Both the position numbers and the translations under genes were made by a program. This document shows, one piece after another, positions 5,288 through 7,257 of a stretch of 7,257 nt of DNA. Source of the DNA: CAYJDR01 sp964368965. GTDB lineage: Bacteria; Chrysiogenota; Deferribacteres; Deferribacterales; Mucispirillaceae. The notes beneath the pieces were generated by a model. The model had not been told where the DNA came from. It made no database searches and saw only the letters and a list, made by a program, of their open reading frames with translations. The stretch spans positions 1 to 7,257 of the forward strand of contig CAYJDR010000066.1 of the NCBI GenBank assembly GCA_964368965.1. Direction: 5' to 3'. Numbering within the stretch: the stretch's first letter is position 1; each line of letters opens with the position of its first letter.

Positions 5288-7027
5288 ATGAGACAATCAC
5301 AATATTTTATCAACACATTACGAGAGAACCCAGCAGATGCAGAGGTTGCTAGCCATACGCTTATGTTGCGTGCAGGCATGATAAGGAAAGTTGCCGCAGG
5401 TATCTACAGTTATATGCCGCTTGGGCTTAGGGTTATGCGTAAAGTTGAGGAGATCGTTAGGCAATCAATGAACGAAGCAGGCGCTATCGAGCTACTTATG
5501 AGCGCTGTTCAGCCGGGTGAGTTGTGGGAAGAGTCGAAACGTTGGGGCTACTACGGCAAGGAGTTGCTTCGCTTTAAAGATAGGCACAACCGTGATTTCT
5601 GCATAGGGCCAACGCATGAAGAGGTCATCACAGATATCGTGCGTGGTGTTATCAAGTCATACAAGCAGTTGCCGTTAAACTTATACCAAATCCAAACTAA
5701 ATTCCGTGATGAAGTTAGGCCTCGTTTTGGTTTAATGCGTGGTCGTGAGTTCATCATGAAAGATGCATACTCGTTTGATATCGACGACGCAGGCGCAGAA
5801 GTTAGCTACAAAAAGATGTACGAAGCATATCGCAATGTTTTTGAGCGTTGTGGTTTGTTATATAAGGTTGTTGATGCTGATAGTGGCTCTATTGGTGGCT
5901 CATTTTCGCATGAGTTTATGGTGCTTGCAGATACTGGCGAAGATGAGGTTATCTCGTGCAACACGTGCGACTACTCAGCTAATATGGAAAAGGCATTAGT
6001 CGTTGATGCAGATAACATAAATTCAACCGAAGCAGAGCAAAAAGCAGAAGAAGTGGAAACACCTAACATGCACACAGCAGTTGAAGTTGCTGAATTTTTA
6101 GGCACAGATTTAAAGCGCGTAGTGAAAACTATGATAGTTAAGCTTGAGGGCGTAAAGGACGAAAAAGGCAAGGATATAGATAAACTAGTTGCGGTCGTTG
6201 TTGCTGGCGATAGGGAAGTGAACCTCGCTAAAGTGAAATCGCTACTAGGTGCGACAGTTGCAGACTTCGCAACACCAGAGGAAGTTTACGAAGCTGTTAA
6301 TTGCAAAATAGGCTCACTAGGTGTGTGCAACATGCCACTAGAAGTTTATGCTGATAACGAACTTAAATACTTGAAGAATATAGTAATTGGTGCGAATAAA
6401 GAAGGCTACCACATTAAGAACATAAACGCAGGTGCAGACTATACGCCGACAATGTTCGCAGATATCCGCAACGCAAACGAGGGCGATAAATGCCCAGAGT
6501 GTGAAAAGGGTCACTTCGTTATCACTAGGGGTATCGAAGTTGGGCACATCTTCAAACTAGGCACGAAATATTCTGAAGCGATGGGCGCAAAAGCGTTAGA
6601 TAAAAACGGCAAAGCAATCACGCTTGCTATGGGTTGCTATGGTATAGGCATTGGCAGAACGGCAGCATCGGCTATCGAACAAAACCACGACGAAAAAGGC
6701 ATGGTATGGCCACGTGCGATTGCTCCGTTTGAGGTTGTTGTAATACCTATCAACACGAACGACGACGACGTAATATTAATCGCAGATGAAACATATAAAG
6801 GCTTGATGAACTTAGGCATTGATACAATAATTGACGACAGAAACGAACGCGCAGGCGTAAAGCTGAACGATGCAGACTTAATCGGCTACCCTATCCGTGT
6901 GAGCGTGGGCAGGAAAACACTTGCAGACGGCATGATAGAGGTGCATGTGCGTAAGACGGGCGAGACTATACTTGTTGCGCCGGCAGAGGTTTATGGTAAA
7001 GTTCAAGAGCTACTAGCTGGTTTATAA
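5288..7027 (+). CDS. proS: prolyl-tRNA synthetase, long bacterial type with editing domain
   Basis: This class II synthetase charges tRNA-Pro with proline in the cytoplasm. The 579-residue product opens with the family start MRQSQYF. It shows GPTHEE (107-112), class II motif 2 around FRDEVRPRFG and GREFIMKDAYSF (139-163), and motif 3 GCYGIGIGRT (449-458). An anticodon-binding domain follows from about 480. Between the catalytic halves lies the inserted editing domain (about 235-390), which removes mischarged alanine. Lys280 in RVVKTMIV appears to match the key E. coli Lys279. Two CxxC pairs (224-227 and 402-405) flank this insert and may bind a metal. An in-frame TTG at 5255 would add 11 residues, but it lies upstream of the predicted transcription start and breaks family agreement. 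AGG at 5274-5276 is a weak ribosome binding site. Confidence 0.97.
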   Translation: MRQSQYFINTLRENPADAEVASHTLMLRAGMIRKVAAGIYSYMPLGLRVMRKVEEIVRQSMNEAGAIELLMSAVQPGELWEESKRWGYYGKELLRFKDRHNRDFCIGPTHEEVITDIVRGVIKSYKQLPLNLYQIQTKFRDEVRPRFGLMRGREFIMKDAYSFDIDDAGAEVSYKKMYEAYRNVFERCGLLYKVVDADSGSIGGSFSHEFMVLADTGEDEVISCNTCDYSANMEKALVVDADNINSTEAEQKAEEVETPNMHTAVEVAEFLGTDLKRVVKTMIVKLEGVKDEKGKDIDKLVAVVVAGDREVNLAKVKSLLGATVADFATPEEVYEAVNCKIGSLGVCNMPLEVYADNELKYLKNIVIGANKEGYHIKNINAGADYTPTMFADIRNANEGDKCPECEKGHFVITRGIEVGHIFKLGTKYSEAMGAKALDKNGKAITLAMGCYGIGIGRTAASAIEQNHDEKGMVWPRAIAPFEVVVIPINTNDDDVILIADETYKGLMNLGIDTIIDDRNERAGVKLNDADLIGYPIRVSVGRKTLADGMIEVHVRKTGETILVAPAEVYGKVQELLAGL

Positions 7028-7029
7028 TT

Positions 7030-7154
7030 GTTTACGTGTCTTTCACTTTGATACGTCGTTGTTTATAAAAAATAATGCTCATGTACCTTCGTTTGTGTAC
7101 ACTCCGCTTATTTTTTATAAGCCGCCTAGTCTGAAAGTGAAAACCATCGTAAAC
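7030..7154 (+). repeat. structured intergenic element, copy 2 (long apical hairpin)
   Basis: This copy starts three bases after the proS stop codon. The outer stem GTTTACG/CGTAAAC (7030-7036 with 7148-7154, 7 pairs) and the inner stem TTTCACTTT/AAAGTGAAA (7041-7049 with 7134-7142, 9 pairs) are perfect and match copy 1 in length. The core GATACGT (7050-7056) and CCTAGTCTG (7125-7133) is identical to copy 1, with the same CG/CG closing pair (7057-7058 with 7123-7124). Two pairs in each stem differ from copy 1 by changes on both sides that keep pairing. It shares copy 1's orientation and its place directly after a stop codon. Confidence 0.85.
7061..7122 (+). repeat. nested long hairpin forming the tip of element copy 2
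   Basis: A perfect 13-base stem, 7063-7075 with 7108-7120, is extended by T-G and G-C pairs down to 7061/7122. Inside is a second small stem TGTAC/GTACA (7082-7086 with 7097-7101) around a 10-base loop. It replaces the roughly 10-base tip of copy 1. It could be a separate inserted palindrome or natural variation of an apical arm. It lacks a T tract directly after its 3' arm, so it is not a standard terminator. Confidence 0.8.
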
Positions 7155-7155
7155 A

Positions 7156-7221
7156 GTTTACGTGTCTTTTTATGTTCGCTATCGCTCCATGAAACATTAG
7201 GCTATTTGTAAGCTTGTAAAC
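7156..7221 (+). repeat. possible third, divergent element
   Basis: The 14 bases GTTTACGTGTCTTT (7156-7169) repeat exactly the left edge of copy 2 (7030-7043), only one base after copy 2 ends. GTTTAC (7156-7161) can pair with GTAAAC (7216-7221), and ATGTT (7172-7176) with AACAT (7193-7197). The conserved GATACGT and CCTAGTCTG core is absent. It may be a decayed copy, a different family sharing the outer arm, or a tandem duplication of the edge. The remaining 36 bases to the window end show no supportable gene. Confidence 0.45.
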
Positions 7222-7257
7222 TCGCTAACAACTAACGATAATGTTTTCACGAGTATG

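Noticed and set aside
7241..7257. Start codon of a following gene at the window end
   Set aside because: The ATG at 7241 has no ribosome binding site, too little sequence follows to judge, and the region overlaps inverted repeats.

Overview
The window is bacterial, with moderately AT-rich DNA (roughly 40% G+C by eye). It holds a housekeeping backbone read left to right, with one accessory defence-type gene inserted in it. The order tgt-yajC-secD-secF, a 516-residue SecD separate from SecF, and a long bacterial-type prolyl-tRNA synthetase with the inserted editing domain and two CxxC pairs point to a Gram-negative bacterium. The ProRS and Tgt sequences remind me most of the Desulfobacterota/Deferribacterota range, but this is an impression and not a placement.

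Positions 1-4152: a clear sigma70-type promoter (33-61) drives tgt, yajC, secD and secF, which are closely spaced and very probably one transcript. Tgt puts queuosine precursor into tRNA. YajC, SecD and SecF form the accessory membrane complex of the Sec translocon. A covarying hairpin element (4044-4116) and a strong UUCG-loop terminator (4129-4152) follow secF.

Positions 4153-5194: this is the most interesting part. A promoter-like sequence is followed by a compact structured RNA (about 4203-4287). It folds on paper as a three-way junction ending in eight T, and 19 bases later comes a gene for an Abi_2 (AbiD/AbiF) family protein with an intact HEPN motif, RNIVAH. The layout matches the abiF RNA plus AbiF protein arrangement, an RNA-antitoxin/HEPN-ribonuclease-like module of the kind proposed to be related to the ancestry of Cas13. 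There is no room for a separate promoter between RNA and gene, so the gene is probably expressed by read-through of the RNA's terminator. Its asparagine codon use differs markedly from secD, which fits acquisition by transfer.

Positions 5195-7257: a second good promoter (5225-5252) drives proS, which most likely starts at 5288. After proS comes a second copy of the hairpin element (7030-7154), in the same orientation. It has the same conserved internal core, compensatory base changes in both stems, and a different, much longer apical hairpin. The start of a possible third related structure (from 7156) runs toward the window edge. This repeated element is not one I can name and is the best candidate for something undescribed.
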